Positions 26,475-34,051 of a stretch of DNA of 64,000 nt are shown in pieces; position 1 is the stretch's first letter; each line of letters starts with the position of its first letter. The stretch covers positions 62,001 to 126,000 of the forward strand of contig NZ_QITQ01000004.1 in the NCBI RefSeq assembly GCF_003260265.1. The letters run 5' to 3'. The translations under genes and the position numbers were made by a program. Source of the stretch: Roseovarius amoyensis (lineage in GTDB: Bacteria > Pseudomonadota > Alphaproteobacteria > Rhodobacterales > Rhodobacteraceae). The notes below the pieces were generated by a model that had not been told where the DNA came from, made no database searches, and saw only the letters and a list, made by a program, of their open reading frames with translations.

Positions 26475-27908
26475 TTACTCCGCCGCCACTGCCTGGCGTG
26501 CGTTGAAATCTTCCAGGATCGCCGCCGCGGTGTCGCGGCCGTCGCGGATTGCCCAGACGACCAGAGACGCGCCGCGCACGATGTCGCCCACGGCGTAGAC
26601 GCCGTCCATCGCGGTGCGCCCGGTGGTGTATTCGGCCCGGATCGTGCCCCAGCGGGTGACCGCCAGATCATCCTGACCCCACAGTGTGGGCAGGTCTTCG
26701 GGCTCGAACCCCAGCGCCTTGATCACCAGCTCGGCGGGTTCATCGCGCTCGGCTCCCTCGATCGGTTCGGGGCTGCGCCGCCCGGTGGCATCCGGCGGGC
26801 CAAGGCGCATCTGCTGCACCTTGACCAAGCGCACCGGATCACCGACAAAGCCCTTGGGCGCGCTCAGCCATTCGAAAACCACGCCTTCCTCTTCGGCGTT
26901 GGTGACCTCGCGCTGGCTGCCCGGCATGTTGTCACGGTCGCGGCGGTAGAGGCACTTGACCGATACCGCCCCTTGCCGGATGGCGGTACGCACACAGTCC
27001 ATCGCCGTGTCGCCGCCGCCGATCACCACAACGCGCTTACCCTCGGCGTTCAGCTCGCCGCTGTCATAGGCGGGCACATCGTCGCCAAAGCACTTGCGGT
27101 TCGACGCGGTAAGATAGTCGATGGCGCGTACCACACCGGCCGCCCCGGCGCCGGGGGCCTGCAATTCGCGGCTTTTGTAGACGCCGGTGGCAATCAGCAC
27201 CGCGTCGTGGCGCGCGCACATCTCGTCAAACCCGATGTCGCGGCCGACATCGCAGTTCAGCAGAAATTCGACGCCGGCCTCTTCCAACTGGCGGTTACGA
27301 CGCAGCACCACGTCCTTTTCCAGCTTGAAGCCGGGAATGCCGTAGGTCATCAGCCCGCCGGCGCGGTCGTGGCGATCATAGACCGTCACCTTTACCCCGG
27401 CACGGCGCAGCATGTCCGCCGCCGCCAGCCCGCCGGGCCCGGCACCGATGATGCCCACCGATTCCGCCCGTTCGGCCGCCGGCACGATGGGTTCGACCCA
27501 GCCTTCGTCCCAAGCGGTGTCGGTCAGGTACTTTTCGACCGCGCCGATGGTGACGGTGCCGTGGCCGGCCTGTTCGATCACGCAGTTACCCTCGCACAGG
27601 CGGTCCTGGGGGCAGATGCGGCCGCATATTTCGGGAAAGGTGTTGGTCTGCTGGCTGAGCTCATAGGCTTCGCGCACCCGCCCCTCGGCCGTCAGGCGCA
27701 GCCAGTCGGGGATGTTGTTGTGCAGGGGACAGTGGCTTTGGCAATAGGGCACGCCGCACTGGCTGCAACGCGATGCCTGCTCACGCGCCTTGTCCCGGGC
27801 GAATTCGGCATAGATTTCGTGAAAATCATGGTTGCGGGCATCGGCTGCCCGTTTTTCAGGCATGTCCCGCCCGATGGTAACGAATTTCAGCATCGGCTGC
27901 CTGGCCAC
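26475..27908 (-). CDS. gltD: Glutamate synthase (NADPH) small subunit
   Basis: 477 residues from the GTG at 27908, which has GGGAGGG six bases upstream; an earlier in-frame ATG lacks this. The N-terminal region binds two 4Fe-4S clusters: C48, C51, C56, C60 and C95, C99, C105, C109. The FAD motif is GIIGAGPGGLAAADML (from 153), and the NADPH motif is VVVIGGGDTAMDC. It passes electrons from NADPH to GltB. The order gltD then gltB is the reverse of E. coli gltBD. The 222-base AT-rich spacer towards uppP must hold the promoter. Confidence 0.96.
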   Translation of the reverse strand: MARQPMLKFVTIGRDMPEKRAADARNHDFHEIYAEFARDKAREQASRCSQCGVPYCQSHCPLHNNIPDWLRLTAEGRVREAYELSQQTNTFPEICGRICPQDRLCEGNCVIEQAGHGTVTIGAVEKYLTDTAWDEGWVEPIVPAAERAESVGIIGAGPGGLAAADMLRRAGVKVTVYDRHDRAGGLMTYGIPGFKLEKDVVLRRNRQLEEAGVEFLLNCDVGRDIGFDEMCARHDAVLIATGVYKSRELQAPGAGAAGVVRAIDYLTASNRKCFGDDVPAYDSGELNAEGKRVVVIGGGDTAMDCVRTAIRQGAVSVKCLYRRDRDNMPGSQREVTNAEEEGVVFEWLSAPKGFVGDPVRLVKVQQMRLGPPDATGRRSPEPIEGAERDEPAELVIKALGFEPEDLPTLWGQDDLAVTRWGTIRAEYTTGRTAMDGVYAVGDIVRGASLVVWAIRDGRDTAAAILEDFNARQAVAAE

Positions 27909-28130
27909 GGCGAACCCTCCCGACTCTGCTAAGGCACCGGCGCTCAATACAGCAGGTCAGGATCAATGAAAAGTCATATTTACTGACCTAATATATTGTT
28001 TTCGCCCTCGACCGCTATGCCGATAGCAAAATGTTCCCTAAATTTATGTCCGGTTCGGTCCTTTTATTCGCGTTTGCCCTGAAATGGCATTGCTTTATAG
28101 CTGCCCGGGAATACAGGCAGGGCGACTTTG

Positions 28131-28937
28131 ATGGCGTATTTCGAGATACTTGTTCTGGCTATCGTGCAGGGGATTACCGAGTTCCTGCCGATCTCCTCTT
28201 CGGCTCACCTGGCGCTGCTGCACAAGTTCAACGGGGCTGCTGCGAACGATATCGCGCTCGATGTGGCGGTGCATCTCGGCTCGATCCTGGCGGTGATTCT
28301 CTATTTTCGTGCCGACGCACAGCGTGCCTGCGCCGGGCTTGTGGCGCTGGCGCGGGGCAACCGTTCACACCCCTCCGCCGGCCTGGCCTTGCACCTGGTC
28401 ATCGCGACCCTGCCCATAATCCTGGCCGGAATCGTGATCATCGCGCTGGGGGTCGAAGACGCGTTGCGCGACATACGGATCATCGGCTGGATGATGATCC
28501 TGTTCGGCATCCTGCTGTGGGTTGTCGACCGGCGCGCGGCACAGACCCTGACCGCGCCGCAATGGACCGCGCGGCAGGCGCTGGTGATGGGCCTGTGGCA
28601 GGCGGTGGCGCTGATACCGGGGGTGTCACGTTCCGGCGCCTCGATCACCGGTGCGCGCGCCTTGGGATATGAGCGGCACGACGCGACGCGGCTGTCGATG
28701 CTGATGTCGATCCCGACCACGCTGTGCACCGGCGCGGTGCTGGCGGTCGACATGACCCGGGTCGAGGCGCTGGGCCCGTTTCTGGCCGAGGCTGCCATCG
28801 CCTCGGTCTTTGCGTTTGCCGCCGCCTATCTGGCGCTGTCGCTGATGATGCGCTTTATCTCGCGCGTCAGCTTTACGCCCTATGTGATCTATCGCGTGAT
28901 CCTGGGCGTGGTGCTGCTGGCGATTGCCTATGGATAG
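28131..28937 (+). CDS. uppP: Undecaprenyl-diphosphate phosphatase
   Basis: 268 residues from the ATG at 28131; a TTG just upstream is a weaker choice. It is a polytopic inner-membrane protein. The two BacA signatures are intact: QGITEFLPISSSAHL (13-27) and GVSRSGASITGAR (164-176), which together form the active site. It dephosphorylates undecaprenyl diphosphate to recycle the lipid carrier for peptidoglycan and surface polysaccharides, and confers bacitracin tolerance. It is alone on the plus strand, divergent from gltDB and convergent with the NDUFA9-like gene. Confidence 0.95.
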   Translation: MAYFEILVLAIVQGITEFLPISSSAHLALLHKFNGAAANDIALDVAVHLGSILAVILYFRADAQRACAGLVALARGNRSHPSAGLALHLVIATLPIILAGIVIIALGVEDALRDIRIIGWMMILFGILLWVVDRRAAQTLTAPQWTARQALVMGLWQAVALIPGVSRSGASITGARALGYERHDATRLSMLMSIPTTLCTGAVLAVDMTRVEALGPFLAEAAIASVFAFAAAYLALSLMMRFISRVSFTPYVIYRVILGVVLLAIAYG

Positions 28938-28962
28938 GGGCACCCGTTGCTGACAAGGGAAA

Positions 28963-28980
28963 GCCGGGCTGAAGCCCGGC
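28963..28980. terminator. Hairpin between uppP and the NDUFA9-like gene
   Basis: GCCGGGC-TGAA-GCCCGGC is a perfect 7-base stem with a stable tetraloop (extendable by one T-A pair). It sits in the 55-base space between two convergent genes. There is no T-tract, so termination efficiency is uncertain. Confidence 0.5.
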
Positions 28981-28992
28981 CTACCGAAAACC

Positions 28993-29982
28993 TTAGCCGT
29001 GGCGCAGGTTTTCTGCCGATGCCTTGATCGCCGCGTATTGCCCGTCAGGACGGAACCGCCACAGGTAATCCGGCAGCACCGATTCGAGCGATACCGGCGT
29101 GATGCCGAGATCGGCAAAGCCCTTGGCGCCCTCGGAAACCACGTTGTCCGTGCGCAGGGTTCTGGCCTGGTCGCGGGTGATCGCCGCCGGGATCAGGCCC
29201 AGGCTGACGGTCTGCACGACCTCCATCACCCAGCCCAGGATGCCGGCGATCCAGAACGGGATGTTCATGATCAGGCGGCGGCGCTGGATCACCTGCAGCA
29301 TCTGCTGCATCAGCTCGCGCAGGGTGTTCACGTCCGGCCCGCCCAGCTCATATATGCCGGGCTCGGCACTGCCATCGGCGCCCATCTGCGCGGCCGCCGC
29401 CACGTCATCGACATAGACCGGCTGAAAACGGGTCGAGGCGCCCACCAACGGCAGGATCGGCCCAAACCGCGTCATCCCGGCGAAGCGGTTGAAAAATCCG
29501 TCCTCGGGCCCGAAGATCACTGACGGGCGCAGGATCACCGCATTCGGATAGGCGGCCAGCACGGCGGCTTCGCCCTCTCCCTTGCTGCGGGCATAAAGCG
29601 ACCGCGCCTGCGCATCAGCGCCGATCGCCGAGATATGCACCAGCCGTGCAACGCCTTCGTCAGCGGCGATGCGGGCGATGCGGCCCGCGCCCTCGTTCTG
29701 AATGGCGTCGAAATTGTTCTTGCCGCGCCGCGCGAAGGTGCCGACGCAGTTGATCACCGCATCCGCGCCCGTCATCACCGCGCGCACGCTGTCATCGTCG
29801 CGGATGTTGCAAAAGACCGGTTCGACCTGGCCGACGGCGCCATAGGGCCTGACGTGCATCGCCTCGTTCGGGCGGCGCACGGCCACACGCACGCGCCAGC
29901 CGGCCTTGGCCATGCGGCGGGCGATATAACGTCCGACGAACCCGGAGCCCCCGTAAATGGTGACGAGTTTCCTTGCCGGCAT
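28993..29982 (-). CDS. NDUFA9-like atypical SDR/NAD-dependent epimerase family protein
   Basis: 329 residues from the ATG at 29982, with GGAGG seven bases upstream. The N-terminal NAD(P) motif [18 protein letters not shown] (7-24) is that of extended and atypical short-chain dehydrogenases. [25 protein letters not shown] holds a Tyr-x-x-x-Lys-like pair. A hydrophobic stretch lies in the C-terminal third. This matches the alphaproteobacterial homologues of complex I accessory subunit NDUFA9. It may help quinone or complex I assembly; enzyme activity is doubtful. No nuo genes are nearby. Confidence 0.8.
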   Translation of the reverse strand: MPARKLVTIYGGSGFVGRYIARRMAKAGWRVRVAVRRPNEAMHVRPYGAVGQVEPVFCNIRDDDSVRAVMTGADAVINCVGTFARRGKNNFDAIQNEGAGRIARIAADEGVARLVHISAIGADAQARSLYARSKGEGEAAVLAAYPNAVILRPSVIFGPEDGFFNRFAGMTRFGPILPLVGASTRFQPVYVDDVAAAAQMGADGSAEPGIYELGGPDVNTLRELMQQMLQVIQRRRLIMNIPFWIAGILGWVMEVVQTVSLGLIPAAITRDQARTLRTDNVVSEGAKGFADLGITPVSLESVLPDYLWRFRPDGQYAAIKASAENLRHG

Positions 29983-30130
29983 GTTCGTGCCTCCGTCCTC
30001 TTTCGCGTTTGTGCATCTTCCTAGCTTGCCGGGCGGGTTTCGACAAGCCGTGACCGCCTTTGTGACGGCGCGGCAAAATCGACGTTGACAGCCCCGTGGA
30101 CCGCCGCTAAACGGCTGGCTCACGACACCG

Positions 30131-30217
30131 GCCCAGGTGGCGGAATTGGTAGACGCGCTAGCTTCAGGTGCTAGTGTCCGTACGGACGTGGAGGTTCGAG
30201 TCCTCTCCTGGGCACCA
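30131..30217 (+). tRNA. tRNA-Leu (anticodon CAG)
   Basis: 87 bases including the encoded CCA. The acceptor stem GCCCAGG pairs with CCTGGGC. The anticodon stem CTAGC/GCTAG encloses the loop TTCAGGT with anticodon CAG. A long variable arm (TGTCCGTACGGACG) marks a class II tRNA, and the T arm is GAGGTTCGAGTCCTC. It reads CUG, the dominant leucine codon in this GC-rich genome. The rnd gene starts 26 bases downstream. Confidence 0.97.
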
Positions 30218-30238
30218 TTCCCTCCACATATAGGGAAT
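30217..30238 (+). promoter_or_regulatory. Hairpin joining the tRNA-Leu 3' end to the rnd ribosome-binding site
   Basis: ATTCCCT (30217-30223) and AGGGAAT (30232-30238) form a perfect 7-base stem with an 8-base loop. The left arm begins with the last A of the tRNA CCA; the right arm contains the AGGGA ribosome-binding site of rnd. In the unprocessed transcript the site would be paired. There is no T-tract, so it is not a terminator. Confidence 0.5.
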
Positions 30239-30242
30239 GAGA

Positions 30243-30854
30243 ATGACGAACCACCTTTATCAGAACGATCTGCCCGACGGGCTTGACCTTGGCCCGGTCG
30301 TGGCCATCGACTGCGAAACGATGGGGCTGAACCCGCACCGCGACCGGCTGTGCGTGGTGCAACTGTCGGGCGGCGACGGCAACGCGCATATCGTCCAGAT
30401 CGCCCGCGGCCAGACCCAGGCGCCCAACCTTGCCGCACTGCTGGAAAACCCCAACGTGCTGAAGCTGTTTCACTTTGGCCGTTTCGACATCGCGGCGATG
30501 TATAACGCCTTTGGCGCGCTGGCGGCGCCGGTCTATTGCACCAAGATCGCCAGCAAGATGGTGCGCACCTATACCGACCGGCACGGGCTGAAATTCCTGC
30601 TGCAGGAACTGCTGGGCGTCGACATCTCGAAACAGCAGCAATCGTCAGACTGGGGCGCGCCGGACCTGAGCATCGCACAGCTCGACTATGCCGCCTCGGA
30701 CGTGCTTTACCTTCACCGGCTGCGCGAGGTGCTGAACGAGCGCCTTGCGCGCGAGGGCCGCACCGAACTGGCGCAGGCCTGTTTCGATTTCCTGCCCACG
30801 CGCGCCCGGCTCGACCTCGAAGGCTGGCCCGAAATCGACATCTTCGCCCACTGA
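30243..30854 (+). CDS. rnd: Ribonuclease D-type 3'-5' exonuclease
   Basis: 203 residues from the ATG at 30243, six bases after AGGGA (30232-30236); the in-frame ATG at 30237 lies directly on that site. It is the DEDDy exonuclease domain only: AIDCETMGL gives D23 and E25, [10 protein letters not shown] gives D82, and [11 protein letters not shown] gives Y149 and D153. The HRDC domains of E. coli RNase D (375 residues) are absent, as in many alphaproteobacterial short forms. It trims 3' ends of tRNA and other stable RNA precursors. It lies directly downstream of tRNA-Leu(CAG) and three bases before lptC. Confidence 0.9.
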   Translation: MTNHLYQNDLPDGLDLGPVVAIDCETMGLNPHRDRLCVVQLSGGDGNAHIVQIARGQTQAPNLAALLENPNVLKLFHFGRFDIAAMYNAFGALAAPVYCTKIASKMVRTYTDRHGLKFLLQELLGVDISKQQQSSDWGAPDLSIAQLDYAASDVLYLHRLREVLNERLAREGRTELAQACFDFLPTRARLDLEGWPEIDIFAH

Positions 30855-30856
30855 TC

Positions 30857-31471
30857 ATGGCCTGGCGTGACAACCTTCATTCCCGGTTCGTGGCCTGGAT
30901 GAAGATCCTGCTGCCGCTGGCAGCGCTGGGAATCCTGTCGACGCTCTTCATGATATCGGACAGGTTCGACCCGACAGACACCCTGCCGGTGGCCGGCATC
31001 GACCTGCAGGAACGGGCGCAGTCACTGGGCGCGACCAGGGCGACCTTTGCCGGCGTCAGCGCCGAGGGTCATGAGATATCGCTGCACACCGAACGCGCCC
31101 GCCCATCGGCTGAGAACCCCAGGCTGATCCTGGCGCGCGACGTGACGTCGCAGCTGTTGCTGAGCACCGGCGTCGAGATCGACCTTTCCTCGCTTACGGG
31201 CGAGATCGACCAGAGCGACAACAGCACCACCCTGACCGGGGATGTCAGAATCATGACCAGTTCCGGCTATGTGCTTACGTCAGAGCACCTGATCGCGCGG
31301 TTCGACAGGCTTTATGCCGAATCCCCCGGCCCGGTCGCCGGCCAGGCCCCGGCGGGCGATCTGACCGCCGGGCGGATGGTACTGGCCAACCCACCCGACA
31401 GCGATGGGCCACATTTGGTTTTCAGCAATGGCGTCAAGCTGATATACCGCCCCCAAGAGCCCGGAGAGTAA
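30857..31471 (+). CDS. lptC: LPS export system protein LptC
   Basis: 204 residues. One N-terminal membrane anchor (about 12-33, [18 protein letters not shown]) is followed by a periplasmic beta-jellyroll (about 60-190) characteristic of LptC/OstA-like folds. It links the inner-membrane LptB2FG ATPase to LptA and passes lipopolysaccharide along the periplasmic bridge. Sequence conservation in LptC is low, so order (rnd, lptC, lptA, lptB) carries much of the identification. Confidence 0.85.
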   Translation: MAWRDNLHSRFVAWMKILLPLAALGILSTLFMISDRFDPTDTLPVAGIDLQERAQSLGATRATFAGVSAEGHEISLHTERARPSAENPRLILARDVTSQLLLSTGVEIDLSSLTGEIDQSDNSTTLTGDVRIMTSSGYVLTSEHLIARFDRLYAESPGPVAGQAPAGDLTAGRMVLANPPDSDGPHLVFSNGVKLIYRPQEPGE

Positions 31472-31477
31472 ACCGAC

Positions 31478-31972
31478 GTGTTTGACAGATTGACAGTATT
31501 CGCGGCCCTGGTCGCTCTGACCATCTCGGGTCCCGCCCTGGCGCAGGGATCGCAGATCGCCTTTGGCAACATGCAGCAGGACGGCAGCCTGCCGGTCGAG
31601 GTGACAGCCGACAACCTGGACGTCGACCAGACCGACGGCACCGCCGTCTTTACCGGCAACGTGCGCATCGGCCAGGGCGAGATGCGGCTTTCCGCACCGC
31701 GCGTCGTGGTGGTCTACAAGGATGACAAGAGCGGTATCGCCCGGCTGCGCGCCAGCGGCGGGGTGACGCTGGTCAGCGGCCCCGACGCGGCCGAGGCCGC
31801 GCGCGCCGACTACAACATCGACACCGGCATGATCGAGATGCAGGGCGACGTGCTGTTGTTGCAGGGCGCCAACGCGCTGTCGGCGGAAAGGATGACGGTC
31901 GATACCCGCGCAGGCACCGCGCGCATGTCGGGCCGGGTCAAGACCGTGATCCAGCAGGGCGAGGAGCAATGA
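31478..31972 (+). CDS. lptA: LPS export periplasmic bridge protein LptA
   Basis: 164 residues from the GTG at 31478, with GGAGAG about nine bases before it. A Sec signal peptide (1-22, ending SGPALAQ) leads to an OstA/LptA beta-jellyroll (about 35-155) with VEVTADNLDVDQTDGTAVFT, the typical first strands. It polymerises into the bridge that carries LPS to LptD/E. The stop overlaps the lptB start (ATGA), so production is coupled. Confidence 0.9.
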   Translation: MFDRLTVFAALVALTISGPALAQGSQIAFGNMQQDGSLPVEVTADNLDVDQTDGTAVFTGNVRIGQGEMRLSAPRVVVVYKDDKSGIARLRASGGVTLVSGPDAAEAARADYNIDTGMIEMQGDVLLLQGANALSAERMTVDTRAGTARMSGRVKTVIQQGEEQ

Positions 31973-32733
31973 GCGCCGCTGAATCCCGCCTGCACCTGGC
32001 ACATCACAACCCTGGGCTCAGCGTGCAGTCGCTGCGCAAGAGCTACAAGAAGCGGGTGGTGATCCGCGATGTCTCGCTGGAGATGGAGCAGGGCGAGGTG
32101 GTGGCGCTGCTCGGGCCCAACGGGTCGGGCAAGACGACCACGTTCTATGCCATCGCCGGGCTGATCTATCCAGAGGGCGGACATGTTCTGATCGAGGGGC
32201 GTGACGTGACGCTGCTTCCGATGTACCGGCGCGCGCGGCTCGGCATCGGTTATCTGCCGCAGGAAATGTCGATCTTTCGCGGCCTGTCGGTCGAGGACAA
32301 CATCATGGCCATCCTCGACATTTCCGAACGCGACCGCCACAAGCGCCGCGAACGGCTGGAGGAGCTGCTGTCGGAATTCTCGATCGAGCATCTGCGCCGC
32401 GTGCATGCTCTGGCCCTGTCGGGTGGCGAACGCCGGCGGGTCGAGATCGCCCGCTGCCTGGCCGCCAACCCCAAATACCTGCTGCTCGACGAACCCTTTG
32501 CCGGGGTCGACCCGATTTCGGTCGGCGATATCCGCCGCCTTGTCGCAGACCTGAGGACCCGCGGCATCGGGGTGCTGATCACCGATCACAACGTCCGCGA
32601 GACGCTGGAAATCGTCGACCGCGCCTATATCCTGCACGACGGCCAGGTGCTGATGTCGGGCAGTCCCGACGAGGTGGTCGAAAACGAAAATGTCCGCCGC
32701 GTCTACCTGGGCGACAGCTTTCGCATTTCCTGA
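31969..32733 (+). CDS. lptB: LPS export ABC transporter ATPase LptB
   Basis: 254 residues. Walker A is GPNGSGKTT (49-57), the signature is LSGGERRRVEIARCL, Walker B is YLLLDEPFAGVDP, and the switch region is ITDHNVRETL. These are highly typical of LptB. It powers extraction of LPS from the inner membrane with LptF and LptG, which are encoded elsewhere. In many proteobacteria lptB is followed by rpoN; here hpf follows directly after a 232-base spacer. Confidence 0.95.
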   Translation: MSAAESRLHLAHHNPGLSVQSLRKSYKKRVVIRDVSLEMEQGEVVALLGPNGSGKTTTFYAIAGLIYPEGGHVLIEGRDVTLLPMYRRARLGIGYLPQEMSIFRGLSVEDNIMAILDISERDRHKRRERLEELLSEFSIEHLRRVHALALSGGERRRVEIARCLAANPKYLLLDEPFAGVDPISVGDIRRLVADLRTRGIGVLITDHNVRETLEIVDRAYILHDGQVLMSGSPDEVVENENVRRVYLGDSFRIS

Positions 32734-32965
32734 TCGAACCCCCGCGCATCCGGGCGGACAAGCACCATAGCGGATTGACAAGTGCCCGCGAAACGGCCGA
32801 GATTGAGATATGAGCTTTTGGGTTCCGACCTTTCGCTTCCGTGGCTTCGCATCATCCGTCTGGGGTGCATTATCCCTTAACATTTCAATGAGATAACAGG
32901 CCGGGCCATGTGCCGGGCCATGTCGCTCCGGAACACACGCCCCCCAACAACAACAAGGAGGCAAA
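32734..32965. other. lptB-hpf spacer with tandem 12-base repeat and possible promoter
   Basis: No gene is seen in these 232 bases. A TTGACA at 32775-32780 could be a -35 box, with a weak -10 (GAGATT) 18 bases on. A perfect tandem repeat of GCCGGGCCATGT occupies 32900-32911 and 32912-32923, in what would be the hpf leader. Confidence 0.4.
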
Positions 32966-33529
32966 ATGCACTACAAAATCAGTGGAAAGCAGATCGACGT
33001 GGGTGACGCCCTGAAAACCCATGTGGAACAGGAGCTTGCCAGTGTCATTGAGAAATACGCCGATCGCCCGACGGATGCGCATGTGGTGTTTTCCAAGGAA
33101 GGGCCGGTTTTCGTGTGCGAGGCAATCGTCCACCTGTCGACCGGACTGACGGCCCAGGCCAGCGGCAGGGCGCATGAAATTTATGCCGCTTTCGACGCCT
33201 GCGGCGAGAAAATGGAAAAGCAGCTGCGCCGCTACAAGCGCCGGCTGAAGGACCATCACCGCGCTCGCGCCATACCGGTTGAACTATCAGAGGCATCCGC
33301 CTATATCCTCGCATCCGAAACGGAAGGTGAGGATTCGGAACCCGAAAGCCTGCAGCCGATTATCGTCGCCGAGATGGAAACCAGGATTCCGTCGCTTTCG
33401 GTTGGCGAGGCGGTCATGCAGATGGAGCTTGCCGGCGTTCCTGTCCTGGTCTTCAGAAATGAGGGGAAAGACGGGTTGAACGTGGTGTACCGCCGCGACG
33501 ATGGCAATATCGGCTGGATCGACCCGTAA
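32966..33529 (+). CDS. hpf: Ribosome hibernation-promoting factor, long form
   Basis: 187 residues, preceded by a strong AAGGAGG. The N-terminal S30AE/YfiA domain (1-100) binds the 30S decoding region. The C-terminal domain (about 130-187, IPSLSVGEAVMQMELAG to NIGWIDP) mediates dimerisation of two 70S ribosomes into 100S particles. This two-domain form is normal in alphaproteobacteria. It stores ribosomes in stationary phase or starvation. It precedes ptsN with a 50-base gap, as in the conserved hpf-ptsN pair. Confidence 0.94.
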   Translation: MHYKISGKQIDVGDALKTHVEQELASVIEKYADRPTDAHVVFSKEGPVFVCEAIVHLSTGLTAQASGRAHEIYAAFDACGEKMEKQLRRYKRRLKDHHRARAIPVELSEASAYILASETEGEDSEPESLQPIIVAEMETRIPSLSVGEAVMQMELAGVPVLVFRNEGKDGLNVVYRRDDGNIGWIDP

Positions 33530-33579
33530 CCAGTAATGTCGGAAGGTGCCGTGCAGGCACGTCCGCGGAGCAAAAATAG

Positions 33580-34044
33580 ATGGACATTTCCATGATCCTC
33601 AAACCTGAGGCCGTCAGAGTATTGTCTGCGGTATCGAGCAAGAAGAGATTGTTCCAGGAACTGGGCACGATTGCCGAGGCCGCCTATGACGTCAGCCATA
33701 CCGACGCCATCGACGCTCTGCAGGAACGCGAGAGCCTTGGCCCGACGGGCGTCGGCCATGGGGTCGCGCTGCCCCACGCCCGCCTTGACGGGCTGGACAA
33801 GGTGGTCGGCGCGATGGTGCTGCTGGAAAAACCGGTCGATTTCGACGCCGTCGACCGCCAGCCGGTCGACCTGATCTTTGCGCTGTTCGCGCCCGCCGAT
33901 GCCGGGGTCGAACATCTCAAGGCGCTGGCACGGGTGTCCCGCACGCTGCGCGATACATCGCTGTGCGCCAAGCTGCGTTCCAACAGCGACCCCATGACGC
34001 TTTACACCATCCTGACAGAGGCGCAGGCGGTACAGGCGGCCTGA
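33580..34044 (+). CDS. ptsN: Nitrogen-related phosphotransferase EIIA
   Basis: 154 residues with a single PTS EIIA type 2 domain. The phosphorylated histidine is H66 in HGVALPHARL. The GGAG upstream gives a good start at 33580. EIIA-Ntr receives phosphate from NPr and controls potassium transport, and nitrogen or carbon regulators, by its phosphorylation state; it does not transport sugar. It is convergent with the sulfotransferase gene, only seven bases away. Confidence 0.93.
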   Translation: MDISMILKPEAVRVLSAVSSKKRLFQELGTIAEAAYDVSHTDAIDALQERESLGPTGVGHGVALPHARLDGLDKVVGAMVLLEKPVDFDAVDRQPVDLIFALFAPADAGVEHLKALARVSRTLRDTSLCAKLRSNSDPMTLYTILTEAQAVQAA

Positions 34045-34051
34045 CGCGCGT

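Noticed and set aside
23435..26506. Open frame of over 1000 codons antisense to gltB
   Set aside because: Shadow of gltB; composition dominated by His, Gly, Arg and Gln and no domain seen.
30131..30260. tRNA-Leu as a phage or island attachment site
   Set aside because: No integrase, no direct repeat of the tRNA 3' end and no change of gene content nearby.
28993..30873. Long upstream extension of the NDUFA9-like frame through the tRNA-Leu and rnd antisense
   Set aside because: The ATG at 29982 has GGAGG and begins the conserved domain; the extension is Arg-rich noise crossing a tRNA gene.
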